Origin: Thermoleophilia bacterium
Lineage (GTDB): Bacteria; Actinomycetota; Thermoleophilia; Gaiellales; SKUG01
NCBI GenBank assembly: GCA_025964555.1
Contig: JAOPYQ010000031.1
Location: forward strand, 1-64,000
DNA length: 64,000 bases
Direction: 5' to 3'
The position numbers were made by a program, and so were the translations under genes. Each line of letters opens with the position of its first letter. Positions within the stretch are counted from its first letter, which is position 1. Below, piece by piece: positions 1 through 9,929 of this stretch. The notes below the pieces were generated by a model. That model searched no databases, was not told the DNA's origin, and saw only the letters and a program-made list of their open reading frames with translations.

Positions 1-508
1 TGGAACGACCCTCGAAGATGCCGTCCTCGATCTCGTCGAGCTTGTGGCCGATCTTGTCGAGGATGGGGAAGCAGTAGTCGAACAGCTCGCTGAGCACCGT
101 GTAGAGGATGAATCCCGGGCCCTTCTCGAACAGCTCGTCGCGGAACGCGTCGTCGGCCTGGCTGCGGTGGAAGACGCGACCGAGGGCGCGCAGTGGCTGG
201 CTCGAACAGGTGATGAGGTAGTCCGGTCCGACGAAGATGTCGAGCTCGGCGGTGCCGAGGCGTCCGGCGCTCTTGTCGTAGCGCGGGAAGTGCAGCACGA
301 CGAACAGGTAGTCGGCGTACTCGTCGACCTTCGGGCGCTGGCGCCGGGAGAGGACGTCCTCGTAGTCCAGCTCGTGGAACTCGAACTCCTCGGCGACGGC
401 GGCCATCTCGATCGTGCCGGGCCGCTCGATGTGGAGCCAGCGAAGTCCGCGCTGTTCCTCGGTCGCGGGAACGTCCACGCGTTCGATCCGCGGTGCGCGC
501 TCGGGCAT
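1..508 (-). CDS. corA: CorA-family Mg2+/Co2+ transporter, N-terminal part (runs off window edge)
   Basis: Reverse-strand translation MPERAPRIERVDVPATEEQRGLRWLHIERPGTIEMAAVAEEFEFHELDYEDVLSRRQRPKVDEYADYLFVVLHFPRYDKSAGRLGTAELDIFVGPDYLITCSSQPLRAL resembles the CorA N-terminal domain; no stop in window so absent from the ORF track. Confidence 0.85.
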   Translation of the reverse strand, partial: MPERAPRIERVDVPATEEQRGLRWLHIERPGTIEMAAVAEEFEFHELDYEDVLSRRQRPKVDEYADYLFVVLHFPRYDKSAGRLGTAELDIFVGPDYLITCSSQPLRALGRVFHRSQADDAFRDELFEKGPGFILYTVLSELFDYCFPILDKIGHKLDEIEDGIFEGRS

Positions 509-626
509 CGCGGCGGGAAGCTTGGGACCTCGGGGCCCGCGACGGATGCGTGGGATCAGCGGCACGCTGGAATGGTACCCGCTGGGTCGCGGTCACGATC
601 CTGCCGGGCGCGTCCTGCGCCGGGTC

Positions 627-1145
627 GGGTCAGGCCTTCGCAACGGGTCGACGCCCGCGATCTCCGAGTTCGGCGCGTCCGACGAACTGGAGGACGTCGC
701 CCGCGTGACCGCGCTCGCCGACCAGAACATGCAGTCGTGGTTCTTCTGGCACTACGGCGCGTGGCAGGACCCGACCGGCGCGCCACACGTGCAGGGGCTC
801 TTCACCGACGACCTCGATCGTCCGGGATCGCTCAAGTCCCGCAAGGCAGATGCGCTCGTGCGAACGTATCCGCAGGCCGTCGCCGGAATCCCGCTCCAGT
901 TCGGCTTCGATGCGACGAGGATGGATCGTCGCTTCACGATGACCTACGTGCCGGACCTGTCGATCGTCCAGGAGACCGTCGTGCACGTGCCGCCACGCCA
1001 CTATCCGGACGGCTACGACGTGTACCTGACCGGGCCTGCGCTGGTGACGTCGGCACCCAACGCGACGCTGCTCACGCTGCAGAAGACCGGTGCGCGTGGT
1101 GCGGTGCGCGTCGTCGTGCAGCGTCACGGTGCGCCGCTCGTCTGA
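627..1145 (+). pseudogene. 5'-truncated endoglycoceramidase/GH5-like C-terminal remnant
   Basis: Translation contains ISEFGASDELEDVARVTALADQNMQSWFFWHYGAWQDPTG...GLFTDD...KADALVRTYPQAVAG, matching the nucleophile region and C-terminal domain of endoglycoceramidases; the N-terminal barrel half is missing because corA starts at 508. Confidence 0.6.
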
Positions 1146-1223
1146 GCGTCGTTCGTTCGAAAAACGTGTGTGCTCGAACGTACTGTTCATGCGTGAGGGT
1201 TCGTCTGCCGATGCAGGAAGTTC

Positions 1224-3722
1224 ATGGGGCCGCCCACGCCACCTCGACATCCTCGACGCCTGCCCGCTCGTGTCATCGCGGCGATCCTCTGCCTGCTCAC
1301 GGCGACCGGGGCAGCGACGCTGGGATCCGCGAACGGGGCAAGCTCCGGCACCGTGGTCAGCGCACAGGTCCCCAGCGCGGTGATGCTGACGACCGGCTGC
1401 TCCGCAGGCATCTCCCACGAATTCGGGAACGTGCTGCCGAACTCGCCGACGACGACCTCGACCACGACGCCATGCACGATGACTTTCCAGTCGAGCAACG
1501 ACAGCGCGCAGCTGCGGATCGGCCAGAAGGATGGCGGCCTCGGCGCGAATGCGATGGGACTGTCGTCGCCGGCGTTCGTGGATGCCACCTACGACCAGGA
1601 TCACCTGACCGACGTCGATCAACACGACACGAACAACGGGTGGGCCGTCGGTCGCGACGGAATGCTGCTGCAGACCACCAACGGCTCGACGTGGACCGAT
1701 CGGAGCGCAGGCGTCGCGGCGTTCCTGGTGGGGCACTGGATGGAGGCGGTGGACGTCGTCGACGGTGCGCCCGCGACGGCGTTCATCGGTGGCAACAGCT
1801 CCCGGCTCGTGCGCATCGATGCAGCGAACACCGGCGCGCCGACGTATGCCGACCTGACCGCGCGACTGAACTGGGGCTCCGACGGCGTGGAATCGATCCT
1901 CGCCGTGTCAGCCTCGGAGCTCATCGTCATCGGCTACAACGGACGCGTCGCGCGCAGCACCAACGCGAACCTCACGCCGGCGTCGGTCACGTTCGCGAAC
2001 TACACGCTCGGTGCGGCTGGCAACTTCGACATCGTTCGCGCCGCCGCCAACACGTACTACATCAGCGGTGACACCGACATCTGGAAGACCACGAACGGCG
2101 CGGTCAACAACGTTCCGGGTGACTGGGCGCCCATGACGGCCGGCCACGCACTCGGCATCGCCGCTTCGGACGCGACCCACATCTACGCAGCAGGGTGGAA
2201 CGGCAAGCTCGCGACCAGTGCCGGCGGCGCATTCACCTACCGGACGGTAGCCGCCCGAACGCAGTCCGCCCTCCGCAGCGCAGCGGCCGCGGGCAGCGCA
2301 GCCCCCGGCACGGCTTGGGTGGCCGGCGAGCACGGCGAGCTGTGGAAGACCACGTCCAGTGGGGTGACGTGGACACGGCAGGTGCTCCCGACGTCCAACC
2401 AGATCTTCAACATCTCGGCCGTCAGCGACCAGATCCTCGTGGCGGTGGGAGCAGACACGCTCATCATGCGAAGCGGAGACGGCGGCACCACCTGGACGAA
2501 GCAGTCGTACTCGGCGGGCGGCCTGAGCCAGCTCAACGCAGTCGACGTCGACCCGACCGACGGCCGCGTCGCCGTCGCCGTGGGCGGGAACGGGGGCACG
2601 GGCAGCGCGGCGCTCATCCGTCGGACCACGGACGGCGGCGCGAGCTGGACGACGATCGTTCCGCCGACCAGCGAGGCGCTGTTCGACGTCGCGTTCGCGT
2701 CGAGCACGGTCGTCTGGGCGGTCGGCGAGTCGGGCACGATCCTCAAGTCCGCAAATGCCGGCGTCACCTGGACTGTGCAGCCGTCCCCGACGGGACTTCG
2801 CCTGGACGCCATCGCCGCGCGCAGCGAGGTCGAGCTGTGGGCCGTCGGCGAACAGGGTGTCGTCCTGTCCACGGCCAACGGCGGATCATCGTGGGTCGTG
2901 CGTCCCGCCGGAACATCGACGTGGCTGCAGGATGTCGTGGTGACGAGCACGGGCACGGTCGTGATCGCCGGCAACGACAGCGTCGTTCGCCGGTCCACGG
3001 ACGGTGGCACCGTCTGGAATGCCGCGACCGTTCCCGGGGCCGGAGGGCAGGTCCTGGCGCTGAGCGCAGCAACCGACACGACCATGTTCGCGGTGGAGGA
3101 CGTCTCCGAGGACATCTGGCGCAGCATTGACGGAGGCGTGAACTGGGCCGCCCTGAACGCGTCCACCAACGACAATCCCGTCGACGTGTCGGCGGTCGAT
3201 TCAGTCGTGTACAGCGTCGGGGCATGGGGTCGGTCGCAGCGCTCGGACGACTCGGGGGCGACGTGGAACAGCACCCGTGTGGCGTCCAATGGCGCGCTCT
3301 ATGGGATCGCGCTCGCGGACTCCCACACCGCCTACGCCGTCGGTGAGGGTGGCGCGATCCAGGTCGCCTCGCCGAACGGAAGCGTCAACGCGCTCGTGAA
3401 CAACTACGCGTTCGCTGGCTCGGACTGGGACACCGCGGCGTCGACCAGCATGTTCGGCGTGTGCATCCAGGACGTCACCGCCACGACCGCCATCGCGGCA
3501 GGCTGGACCGAGGACGCCGCGAACGTCGCCGGACGGTGCGAGGCGCTCGACACCGATCCCTGGGCGGCGATCCCGGCCACGCAGTCCAAGGTCGCGACCA
3601 CGTCTGGAGCGGGCGTCGTCGGGCGGGTCGACTTCGTCTGGGGATTCCGACCGAAGAATTCGCAGATCCCGGGGCGATACACGGCCGCCGTCGTGTTCGA
3701 GGCGCTGGCGCCGAGCACGTAG
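1224..3722 (+). CDS. Secreted Ycf48/BNR-repeat beta-propeller protein
   Basis: N-terminal signal-like hydrophobic segment; repeated Asp-box-like motifs (GGTTWTKQS, GGASWTTIV, AGVTWTVQ, GGTVWNAA, SGATWNST); RBS-like caggaag before ATG. Confidence 0.75.
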   Translation: MGPPTPPRHPRRLPARVIAAILCLLTATGAATLGSANGASSGTVVSAQVPSAVMLTTGCSAGISHEFGNVLPNSPTTTSTTTPCTMTFQSSNDSAQLRIGQKDGGLGANAMGLSSPAFVDATYDQDHLTDVDQHDTNNGWAVGRDGMLLQTTNGSTWTDRSAGVAAFLVGHWMEAVDVVDGAPATAFIGGNSSRLVRIDAANTGAPTYADLTARLNWGSDGVESILAVSASELIVIGYNGRVARSTNANLTPASVTFANYTLGAAGNFDIVRAAANTYYISGDTDIWKTTNGAVNNVPGDWAPMTAGHALGIAASDATHIYAAGWNGKLATSAGGAFTYRTVAARTQSALRSAAAAGSAAPGTAWVAGEHGELWKTTSSGVTWTRQVLPTSNQIFNISAVSDQILVAVGADTLIMRSGDGGTTWTKQSYSAGGLSQLNAVDVDPTDGRVAVAVGGNGGTGSAALIRRTTDGGASWTTIVPPTSEALFDVAFASSTVVWAVGESGTILKSANAGVTWTVQPSPTGLRLDAIAARSEVELWAVGEQGVVLSTANGGSSWVVRPAGTSTWLQDVVVTSTGTVVIAGNDSVVRRSTDGGTVWNAATVPGAGGQVLALSAATDTTMFAVEDVSEDIWRSIDGGVNWAALNASTNDNPVDVSAVDSVVYSVGAWGRSQRSDDSGATWNSTRVASNGALYGIALADSHTAYAVGEGGAIQVASPNGSVNALVNNYAFAGSDWDTAASTSMFGVCIQDVTATTAIAAGWTEDAANVAGRCEALDTDPWAAIPATQSKVATTSGAGVVGRVDFVWGFRPKNSQIPGRYTAAVVFEALAPST

Positions 3723-3738
3723 CTCGATGCGAGTTGAG

Positions 3739-3810
3739 TACCCCCGGCTGGAGTCGAACCAGCGCACATGGCTTCGGAGGCCAATGCTCTATCCACTGAG
3801 CTACGGGGGC
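3739..3810 (-). tRNA. tRNA-Arg (anticodon CCG)
   Basis: Reverse complement GCCCCCGTAGCTCAGTGGATAGAGCATTGGCCTCCGAAGCCATGTGCGCTGGTTCGACTCCAGCCGGGGGTA folds as a cloverleaf; anticodon loop CTCCGAA. Confidence 0.95.
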
Positions 3811-4097
3811 GGGTTGGATCATCCTAGCCGTCGCCGCGCCGCTCGCACACGATGTTCCCCGGCCTCGCGCGCGCGTACACGAGCGCGTGACGACGATTCG
3901 GTCGCGTGGGGCCTGTCATGCATGCGCTGACGGTGCCGATCCGACGCGCGGACGCGGGTTCCCGACGGTGGTCCATGGATCGAATCAAGCCGGGCGCGGG
4001 GGGTCCGAGTGAGTGAACCTCAGGACTTCGTAAAGGTGGGTGAGGTTTACCGCGTTTCGGGGGTCTGGGCCGAGGTAACCCCGTCCGGGCTATAGCA

Positions 4098-4125
4098 CTC
4101 AAGTCGAGCTGCAGTGGACCGATAG
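4098..4125 (+). promoter_or_regulatory. Sigma28-like promoter (CTCAAG-N14-ACCGATAG) upstream of 4160 ORF
   Basis: Matches the flagellar core pattern seen elsewhere in the window, one base shorter spacer; no TTGCAA box upstream. Confidence 0.5.
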
Positions 4126-4159
4126 TGACGGGCAAGCTACGCACCAAAAGGATTTCGAA

Positions 4160-5698
4160 ATGCGCAAGCTCCAGCGACATCGTCGCTCCCTGACCTGGCT
4201 CGCCAGCCTCTCCGTTGCCGCTGTCGTGGCGACGGCAGGCGCGACCGCCGTGCTCGCCGAAGGCCCCGAGGGCTGCACGACGCCCGCCGGGACCGTGGTG
4301 ACCGCCGAGCAGGCCGCCGCCGATCCGACGCTGTGCCCCGCCGACGCGGGCGCCGCACCGGCACCTGCTCCTGCCCCCGATCCGGCACCGGCTCCCGAGC
4401 CGACGCCCGATCCCGCCCCGACGCCCGATCCGGCACCGACGACCGACCCCGCACCGGTCGATCCCGCACCCACCGATCCTGCGCCGACGACGCCAGCGCC
4501 GACGGATCCCGCACCGATCACGGCCGTCGAGCCGACCACCGCCGATCCTGCGCCGACGACGCCCGCTCCGAGTGATCCGGCACCGACGACGCCGGCTCCC
4601 GCGGACCCCGCGCCGACGACCGGAGGCGAGCCGACCGCGAAGCAGCCGACTGCAACGCAGCCGACCGCGACGCAGCCCGCGCCGACGCGGCCGACTCGCG
4701 GCACGCATCGTCCGGCCGCGCCGAAGCCGCCGAAGGCCGATCCCGCCACCGAGCAGGCGAACGAGGTCCTCAAGGCCAAGCGCTTCCAGTCCGCGCCGTT
4801 CCGCGACGCCCGACTGTTCCGCGAGCAGTTCACTCCGACAGGTCGCATCCCTGCTCAGCCGCAGATGCCCGAGGCGGACGCGCAGCTCCTGGCCGACGCG
4901 GCGAAAGGAACCGGCACGAGCTGGGCGACCCTCACCGCCGTGGCGTGGCTCGAGTCCCGCTGGAGCGACCCGAGCGCGGGAGGCATCGTCGGACGACGAC
5001 TGACACCTGCCGCGTGGGCCGCCTACGGCACGGACGGCGACGGCGACGGACGCGTGACGCGCTCGAGCCGAGCCGACCAGGCCCGTACCGTCGCGGTCTT
5101 CCTGGCCGAGGCCCGCAGCCGTGATCGCGCCGCGCTCGAGGCGTACTTCTCGGGTACCAAGCGCGAGGTGATGGCCGAGCGGGCACTGTTCCTGGCCGAT
5201 TACTACGACGCGCTCGGCAAGGACGCGCTCGTCAACGGTCTCGACGATCCCGAGGTCCGCGCCGCGCTCGAGGAGCGCACGCTGGCCGACGACACCATCG
5301 AGATCTACGACGGTGGTCGCAGCGACATCGAGGCGGGTCTCATCGATCCGCGCAGCCTCGTGACGCTGCGGTTCCTGGCCAACCGCTTCGACTCGGTCAC
5401 GGTCTCGTCCATGATCAGCGGCCACGGCGTGTACACGGCGAGCGGCAACGTCTCGCTGCACTCCTACGGCCAGGCGATCGACATCGCCGCGCTCGGTGGC
5501 GAATCGATCCTGGGCAACCAGCAGCGCGGCGGCAAGACGTGGCACGCGGTGCAGGACGTGCTCCTGCTGCCCAAGTCGATGCAGCCGGCCGAGCTCATCA
5601 CGCTGTGGGACATGGGCGGCGCGTCCTTCGCGCTGGCCGATCACCACGACCACATCCACATCGGCTTCAAGACCGAGGCAGGTCCCCAGCTCCCGTAA
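4160..5698 (+). CDS. Secreted cell-wall protein: Pro/Ala/Thr-rich linker plus M15-like/transglycosylase-like C-terminal region
   Basis: Signal-like N-terminus; repeats of DPAPTTPAPTDPAP; C-terminus with SLHSYGQAIDIA and DHIHIGF motifs typical of metal-binding peptidoglycan peptidase folds. Confidence 0.7.
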   Translation: MRKLQRHRRSLTWLASLSVAAVVATAGATAVLAEGPEGCTTPAGTVVTAEQAAADPTLCPADAGAAPAPAPAPDPAPAPEPTPDPAPTPDPAPTTDPAPVDPAPTDPAPTTPAPTDPAPITAVEPTTADPAPTTPAPSDPAPTTPAPADPAPTTGGEPTAKQPTATQPTATQPAPTRPTRGTHRPAAPKPPKADPATEQANEVLKAKRFQSAPFRDARLFREQFTPTGRIPAQPQMPEADAQLLADAAKGTGTSWATLTAVAWLESRWSDPSAGGIVGRRLTPAAWAAYGTDGDGDGRVTRSSRADQARTVAVFLAEARSRDRAALEAYFSGTKREVMAERALFLADYYDALGKDALVNGLDDPEVRAALEERTLADDTIEIYDGGRSDIEAGLIDPRSLVTLRFLANRFDSVTVSSMISGHGVYTASGNVSLHSYGQAIDIAALGGESILGNQQRGGKTWHAVQDVLLLPKSMQPAELITLWDMGGASFALADHHDHIHIGFKTEAGPQLP

Positions 5699-5809
5699 CA
5701 CTGATACCGGCTGCGGTCACCCGATCCCGGGTATCGCGCCTCTCGCGGCAGCCCTGCGCGCCGCCATCATCCAGTCGAGGTCCATTCGTGGTGGGATACT
5801 TCCCCCCGA

Positions 5810-6796
5810 ATGGACCTCGACGTCGTCTTCCTCGGAACAGCAGCCTCCGTGCCCTCGGCAGGGCGAGGGCTGTCGAGCATGCTCATCCGTCGCGGCGGCG
5901 ACCGCATCCTCATCGACTGCGGCGAGGGCACGCAGCGCCAGCTCATGCGCTCGACGGGCCTCGCCGACCTCGACGTCATCCTCATCACGCACCTGCACGC
6001 CGACCACGTGCTCGGCCTCCCGGGCCTGGTCAAGACGTTCGGGCTTCGCGATCGCGACAAGCCCCTGGTCATCGCCGGCCCGCCGGCGCTCCAGCAGTTC
6101 TGGGCCGCGATGCGACGCACCGTGATCGGCACGTTGCCGTACGACATCGAGATCGTGCCGGTGCACCACGAGGTCGCCTGGAGTGGCGAGGACTACCGCA
6201 TCGAGGCCGTACCAACCGAGCACGGCATCCCGAGCGTCGGCTACGCACTGATCGAGGACGATCGTCCCGGCCGCTTCGATGCCGATCGCGCACGCGAGCT
6301 GGGTGTCACGGACGTGCGCGAGTTCGGCGTCCTGCAACGTGGAGGCGACGTGGTCACCGAGGCGGGGGAGACCGTTCGCCCGGCAGACGTGCTCGGCGAG
6401 CACCGGCTCGGGCGCAAGATCGTCTACACGGGCGACACGGCGGCGTGCAGCTCGGTCCGCGAGGCGGCACGCGACGCGACTCTGCTCGTGCACGAGGCCA
6501 CGTTCCTGCAGGAAGACGCCGAACGTGCACGACAGACCCATCACTCCACGGCGCTCGACGCCGCGCTGACCGCGGCGGCCGCCAACGTCCGCATGCTCGC
6601 GCTCACGCACGTGTCGACACGGTACGTGCCACGCACGCTCGAGGAGGAGGCGACGGCCGTCTTCGACACTGCGTTCGTCGCGCGCGACTTCGATCGCATC
6701 GACCTGCCCTTTCCCGAACGCGGCGAACCGGTCCACGAGCCGCGCGGTGGTCGTCCTCGGCACGAGTCCGCCGAGGCCGCAACCTCGGAACGATGA
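5810..6796 (+). CDS. rnz: Ribonuclease Z (MBL fold)
   Basis: MDLDVVFLGTAASVPSAGRGLSSMLIRRGGDRILIDCGEGTQRQL...ITHLHADHVLGLPGL. Confidence 0.93.
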   Translation: MDLDVVFLGTAASVPSAGRGLSSMLIRRGGDRILIDCGEGTQRQLMRSTGLADLDVILITHLHADHVLGLPGLVKTFGLRDRDKPLVIAGPPALQQFWAAMRRTVIGTLPYDIEIVPVHHEVAWSGEDYRIEAVPTEHGIPSVGYALIEDDRPGRFDADRARELGVTDVREFGVLQRGGDVVTEAGETVRPADVLGEHRLGRKIVYTGDTAACSSVREAARDATLLVHEATFLQEDAERARQTHHSTALDAALTAAAANVRMLALTHVSTRYVPRTLEEEATAVFDTAFVARDFDRIDLPFPERGEPVHEPRGGRPRHESAEAATSER

Positions 6797-8028
6797 CGAT
6801 GACGATGCCGACGACGAGCATCGTCATCCTCACGCGCAACCAGCTCGACTACACGACGCAGTGCGTCGACGGCATCGCGCGCACGACACCCGAGCCACAC
6901 GAGCTCGTGTTCGTCGACAACGGATCGACGGACGGCACCGTCGAGTACCTGCGATCGCTCCCCGACGCGATCGTCATCGAGAACGGGCGCAACCTGGGCT
7001 TCGGCGGCGGATGCAACCTGGGGATCGCGGCGAGCGCAGGGGAGCGCATCCTGCTGCTCAACAACGATGTCGTGCCGACCGCGGGATGGCTCGCCGAGCT
7101 GCATGCGGCGCTCGATTCGGGCGAGCGGATCGGACTGGCTGGACCGCGCTCCAACCGCATCGTCGGCGTGCAGCAGGTGGACGACGTCGGCTACGAGGAG
7201 GAGACGCTCGACGGTCTCGACGCGTGGAGCGCGAGCTGGCGTGCATCACAGGGCGGGCGACTGACGCGCATCCCGCGGCTCGTCGGGTTCTGCATCCTGA
7301 TGGAGCGTGCGGTCGTCGAACGCATCGGCGGATTCGACCTGCGCTACGGGCTCGGGAATTTCGAGGACGACGACCTGTGCCTGCGTGCCGGGGTGGGCGG
7401 ATTCGAGTGCCGCATCGCGCATGCGTCGTTCGTGCACCACTTCGGGAGCCGCACGTTCGCGGGCGAGGGCATCGACCACGGCGCGACGATCTTCGAGAAC
7501 TACGCACGGTTCGCCGCCGCGTGGCAGCTGACGCCGGAGGAGCTCGATCCGCAGACGCACGGGTATCCGGCCGACCGGCTCATGTCGAGCACGAGGTTCG
7601 ATGCGACGCGTCATCACGCGCCGCTCGTGGGCGTGGCGGATGACGCGGGTCGCGTCGCGCTCGACGGCCATCGCGAGCGTGTGGTGCTCGTGTGCTGCGA
7701 CCGGCTCGATCCCGACGCGACCGAGGTCGTGCTGCGCGCGACGTGCGCGACGTTCGGGCCGAGCGACCCGGTGACGGTGGTCGTGCGGATCGATCCTCGC
7801 GACGGTGTGTCACCCCGACTGCTCGATGCCGTCGCGGACGAGATCGGCGATGCGCAGTTGCCCGACATCGTGGTGGTGGAGGCCTCGGACGAGGACGACC
7901 GCCCGGCGCTGCGGGTCGCGAACGAGGTCGTCGTGCACGGCCGGTTCGGCCCTGCACGACGACTGCTCGCGAATCACCTGGGCGTGCACTGCGTCACGCC
8001 CGAGGACCTGACAGGTCAGACCGGCTGA
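6793..8028 (+). CDS. Glycosyltransferase family 2
   Basis: TSIVILTRNQLDYTTQCVDGI...LVFVDNGSTDGTVEYL...NLGFGGGCNLGI; ATGA overlap with rnz stop. Confidence 0.85.
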   Translation: MTMTMPTTSIVILTRNQLDYTTQCVDGIARTTPEPHELVFVDNGSTDGTVEYLRSLPDAIVIENGRNLGFGGGCNLGIAASAGERILLLNNDVVPTAGWLAELHAALDSGERIGLAGPRSNRIVGVQQVDDVGYEEETLDGLDAWSASWRASQGGRLTRIPRLVGFCILMERAVVERIGGFDLRYGLGNFEDDDLCLRAGVGGFECRIAHASFVHHFGSRTFAGEGIDHGATIFENYARFAAAWQLTPEELDPQTHGYPADRLMSSTRFDATRHHAPLVGVADDAGRVALDGHRERVVLVCCDRLDPDATEVVLRATCATFGPSDPVTVVVRIDPRDGVSPRLLDAVADEIGDAQLPDIVVVEASDEDDRPALRVANEVVVHGRFGPARRLLANHLGVHCVTPEDLTGQTG

Positions 8029-9731
8029 CGCGACCCGTGGTCGTTCTCGGGGCCGGGGTCCTCGGCGGGAACGTCCTCGGTCGCGGGCAGGCCCAGCAGC
8101 TTGACGAGCTCCTCGACGGAGCGGCCCTGGATGATGACCTGCTCGTCGGGATGGATGAGACCGACCTGCGGGTCGCGGCCGAGCCGCTCGGAGTTCGTGG
8201 TGACGAGTGCGGAGAAGTGCTGCGGGTCGAACTGGTCCTGCGGCTTGCCGTCGGACATGTCCGCGATGCGCCAGTAGGAGTCGCCGGACTGCACCTGGTA
8301 GACCGCCTCGCCCTTGTCGTTGAACTCGACGTTCTGCTCAGGTAGCAGGTTCTGCTTCTGGGCCTGGGCGAGCACCTGCGTGCGCTGCGCCGGCTTGGAG
8401 TAGTCGATCGCGGTGCCGTCCGGGCCACCCGCGGGCGGCGTCTCGCCCGGCTTCGGCGGCGTGCCGTCGGGCTTCTCGGATGGCGAGGTCGGGCTGGTCT
8501 TGCCGGGGCGCTCGTGGCCGGTGGTGTCCGACGGCTTGGTCGGCTCCGGCGTGACCTCGGGCTTCTCGATGATGCCGTCGATCGGCGTGACGTGCTTCTC
8601 GACGGTCTCGATCGACTCGGGTGACAGGACCGACAGGTCGGTCTCGATGGAATCGTTGAGGTAGCCGATCTCGGCGTCGAGCGCTGCGCTCTGGCCCTTC
8701 TGGCCGTCGACGGCGTCGCGTGCGGTGTTGTAGCGGCCGAAGATGCCCTGCAGCTCCTGCGCAGCCTGGTAGCGCAGCGCGATCTTGGTGGCTTCCTCAG
8801 AATCGTCGAGGTTGGCGAGGTACTCGCCGACTTCCTCGGTGGACTTGCCACGCAGGTGGTCGTCGTCCTGGCCCTGGACCTCGGCGAACTCCTTGAGCTT
8901 GTCGGGGTCGTCGTGGAAGCGCTCGGCCAGGCGATCGAAGTCGACCTTGGACGTGTCCCAGTCGTCGCCGAACCAGTCGTTGCCCTCGTAGTACTGGCCA
9001 CCGTTGGCGTTGAACTGCTCGATGTACTTCTGCGCCTCGGTGCGCAGCGACTGGTAGTCGTCCTTCGCGACCTTGGTCGCGCTGTCGTCGAGCGCGAGCT
9101 TGTCCGCTTCGAGGGTGCCGACGAGCGCGAGCTTGTCCTCGACGACGCCGACGACCTTCGCCTCGTCGCCTGCGCGCTGGGCACGCTCCTGCTTGAGGGC
9201 GTCGAGGCCGACCGTGGCACCGGCCTCCTCGAGCTGCTTGATGCGCGAGTCGATCTGGTCGAGGCTCTCGTCGCCCTTGCTCTCGCCGAGCGACTTCACG
9301 AGCTTCTCGTGGGCGGTCGGGTTGATGATCGCTTCGGGCTTGCCGACGAGCTTGCCGTCCTCGAGCTTCACGCGACCCTTGTCGTCGCGCTCGAGGTCGT
9401 CACCCTGCGCCTGCTTGACGGCGTCGCTCAGGCGCTTCTGCTCGCTTGTGAGGACCTGGGACGACGCCGCGGGCGTCTTGTCGAAGGCGGTCTTCTCCTG
9501 CTTGGAGATCGCGCCATCCTTGATGGCTTCCTTGACCTGGTCGGTGGGGGTGACCGGGACCGTCTTGGTCTTGCCCGCGTCGCCCGTGACGGGACGGCTG
9601 TGGACGGTCGTGGTCGGGGTCGGAGCGGGCTTGCCGCCTCCGCCGCCGCCGTCGACGAGCATGCGTGCTCGGCTCGCGGTGCGGACTCCCAGGTCACTGG
9701 CGTCGAAACGATCATCGAAATGGCGATGCAT
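8016..9731 (-). CDS. Uncharacterised large protein with C-terminal LysM-like segment, no Sec signal recognised
   Basis: Start MHRHFDDRFD preceded by GGAGGGGG; C-terminal YQVQSGDSYWRIADMSDG...LIHPDEQVIIQGRSVEELVKLLG. Confidence 0.75.
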   Translation of the reverse strand: MHRHFDDRFDASDLGVRTASRARMLVDGGGGGGKPAPTPTTTVHSRPVTGDAGKTKTVPVTPTDQVKEAIKDGAISKQEKTAFDKTPAASSQVLTSEQKRLSDAVKQAQGDDLERDDKGRVKLEDGKLVGKPEAIINPTAHEKLVKSLGESKGDESLDQIDSRIKQLEEAGATVGLDALKQERAQRAGDEAKVVGVVEDKLALVGTLEADKLALDDSATKVAKDDYQSLRTEAQKYIEQFNANGGQYYEGNDWFGDDWDTSKVDFDRLAERFHDDPDKLKEFAEVQGQDDDHLRGKSTEEVGEYLANLDDSEEATKIALRYQAAQELQGIFGRYNTARDAVDGQKGQSAALDAEIGYLNDSIETDLSVLSPESIETVEKHVTPIDGIIEKPEVTPEPTKPSDTTGHERPGKTSPTSPSEKPDGTPPKPGETPPAGGPDGTAIDYSKPAQRTQVLAQAQKQNLLPEQNVEFNDKGEAVYQVQSGDSYWRIADMSDGKPQDQFDPQHFSALVTTNSERLGRDPQVGLIHPDEQVIIQGRSVEELVKLLGLPATEDVPAEDPGPENDHGSRQPV

Positions 9732-9822
9732 GATGGATTCCCCCTCCGAAAAGTGCGTGCGCACTCCCTCCGTGATCCATGCTGGTGCCAACTGCGTTCC
9801 ACGTACTCGGGGGAACTACCTA

Positions 9823-9837
9823 AGTTAGGGGCATGCG
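9823..9837 (-). promoter_or_regulatory. 15-bp motif TAACTTAGGTAGTTC upstream of 8016-9731 gene
   Basis: Exact match to 39934-39948 in the same orientation relative to its gene. Confidence 0.55.
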
Positions 9838-9865
9838 GCGCTCGGACGGCTCCGAATCGGCGTTC

Positions 9866-9922
9866 CTGCACGTCTTCCAGCGTGATCTGGCGGTTCAAGC
9901 GGGGTCGTGGATGCGCCGAATC
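9866..9922 (+). promoter_or_regulatory. Flagellar-type promoter with upstream box: CTGCAC-N11-TGATC-N6-TTCAAG-N15-GCCGAATC
   Basis: Direct match; -10-like octamer is followed by exactly 7 nt and the ATG at 9930. Confidence 0.65.
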
Positions 9923-9929
9923 GGGACCC

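Noticed and set aside
1174-1189. LexA/SOS-box-like TCGAACGTACTGTTCA upstream of the beta-propeller gene
   Set aside because: Spacer is one base too long and the second half-site is incomplete.
44-2071. 675-aa plus-strand ORF and other long overlapping ORFs such as 22283-23884, 18114-18956, 3824-5701 and 8856-9929 extension
   Set aside because: Antisense or out-of-frame to conserved genes (corA, flhA, the 4160 gene); no recognisable domains.
3966-4015. ATCAAG-N14-TCCGAGTG as a second promoter for the 4160 gene
   Set aside because: Weak match and farther from the gene than the better ACCGATAG site.
4005-4100. Possible riboswitch leader (GTAAAGGTGGGTGAGGTTTAC hairpin) upstream of the cell-wall hydrolase
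   Set aside because: No match to conserved c-di-AMP or c-di-GMP riboswitch core sequences; located upstream of the proposed promoter.
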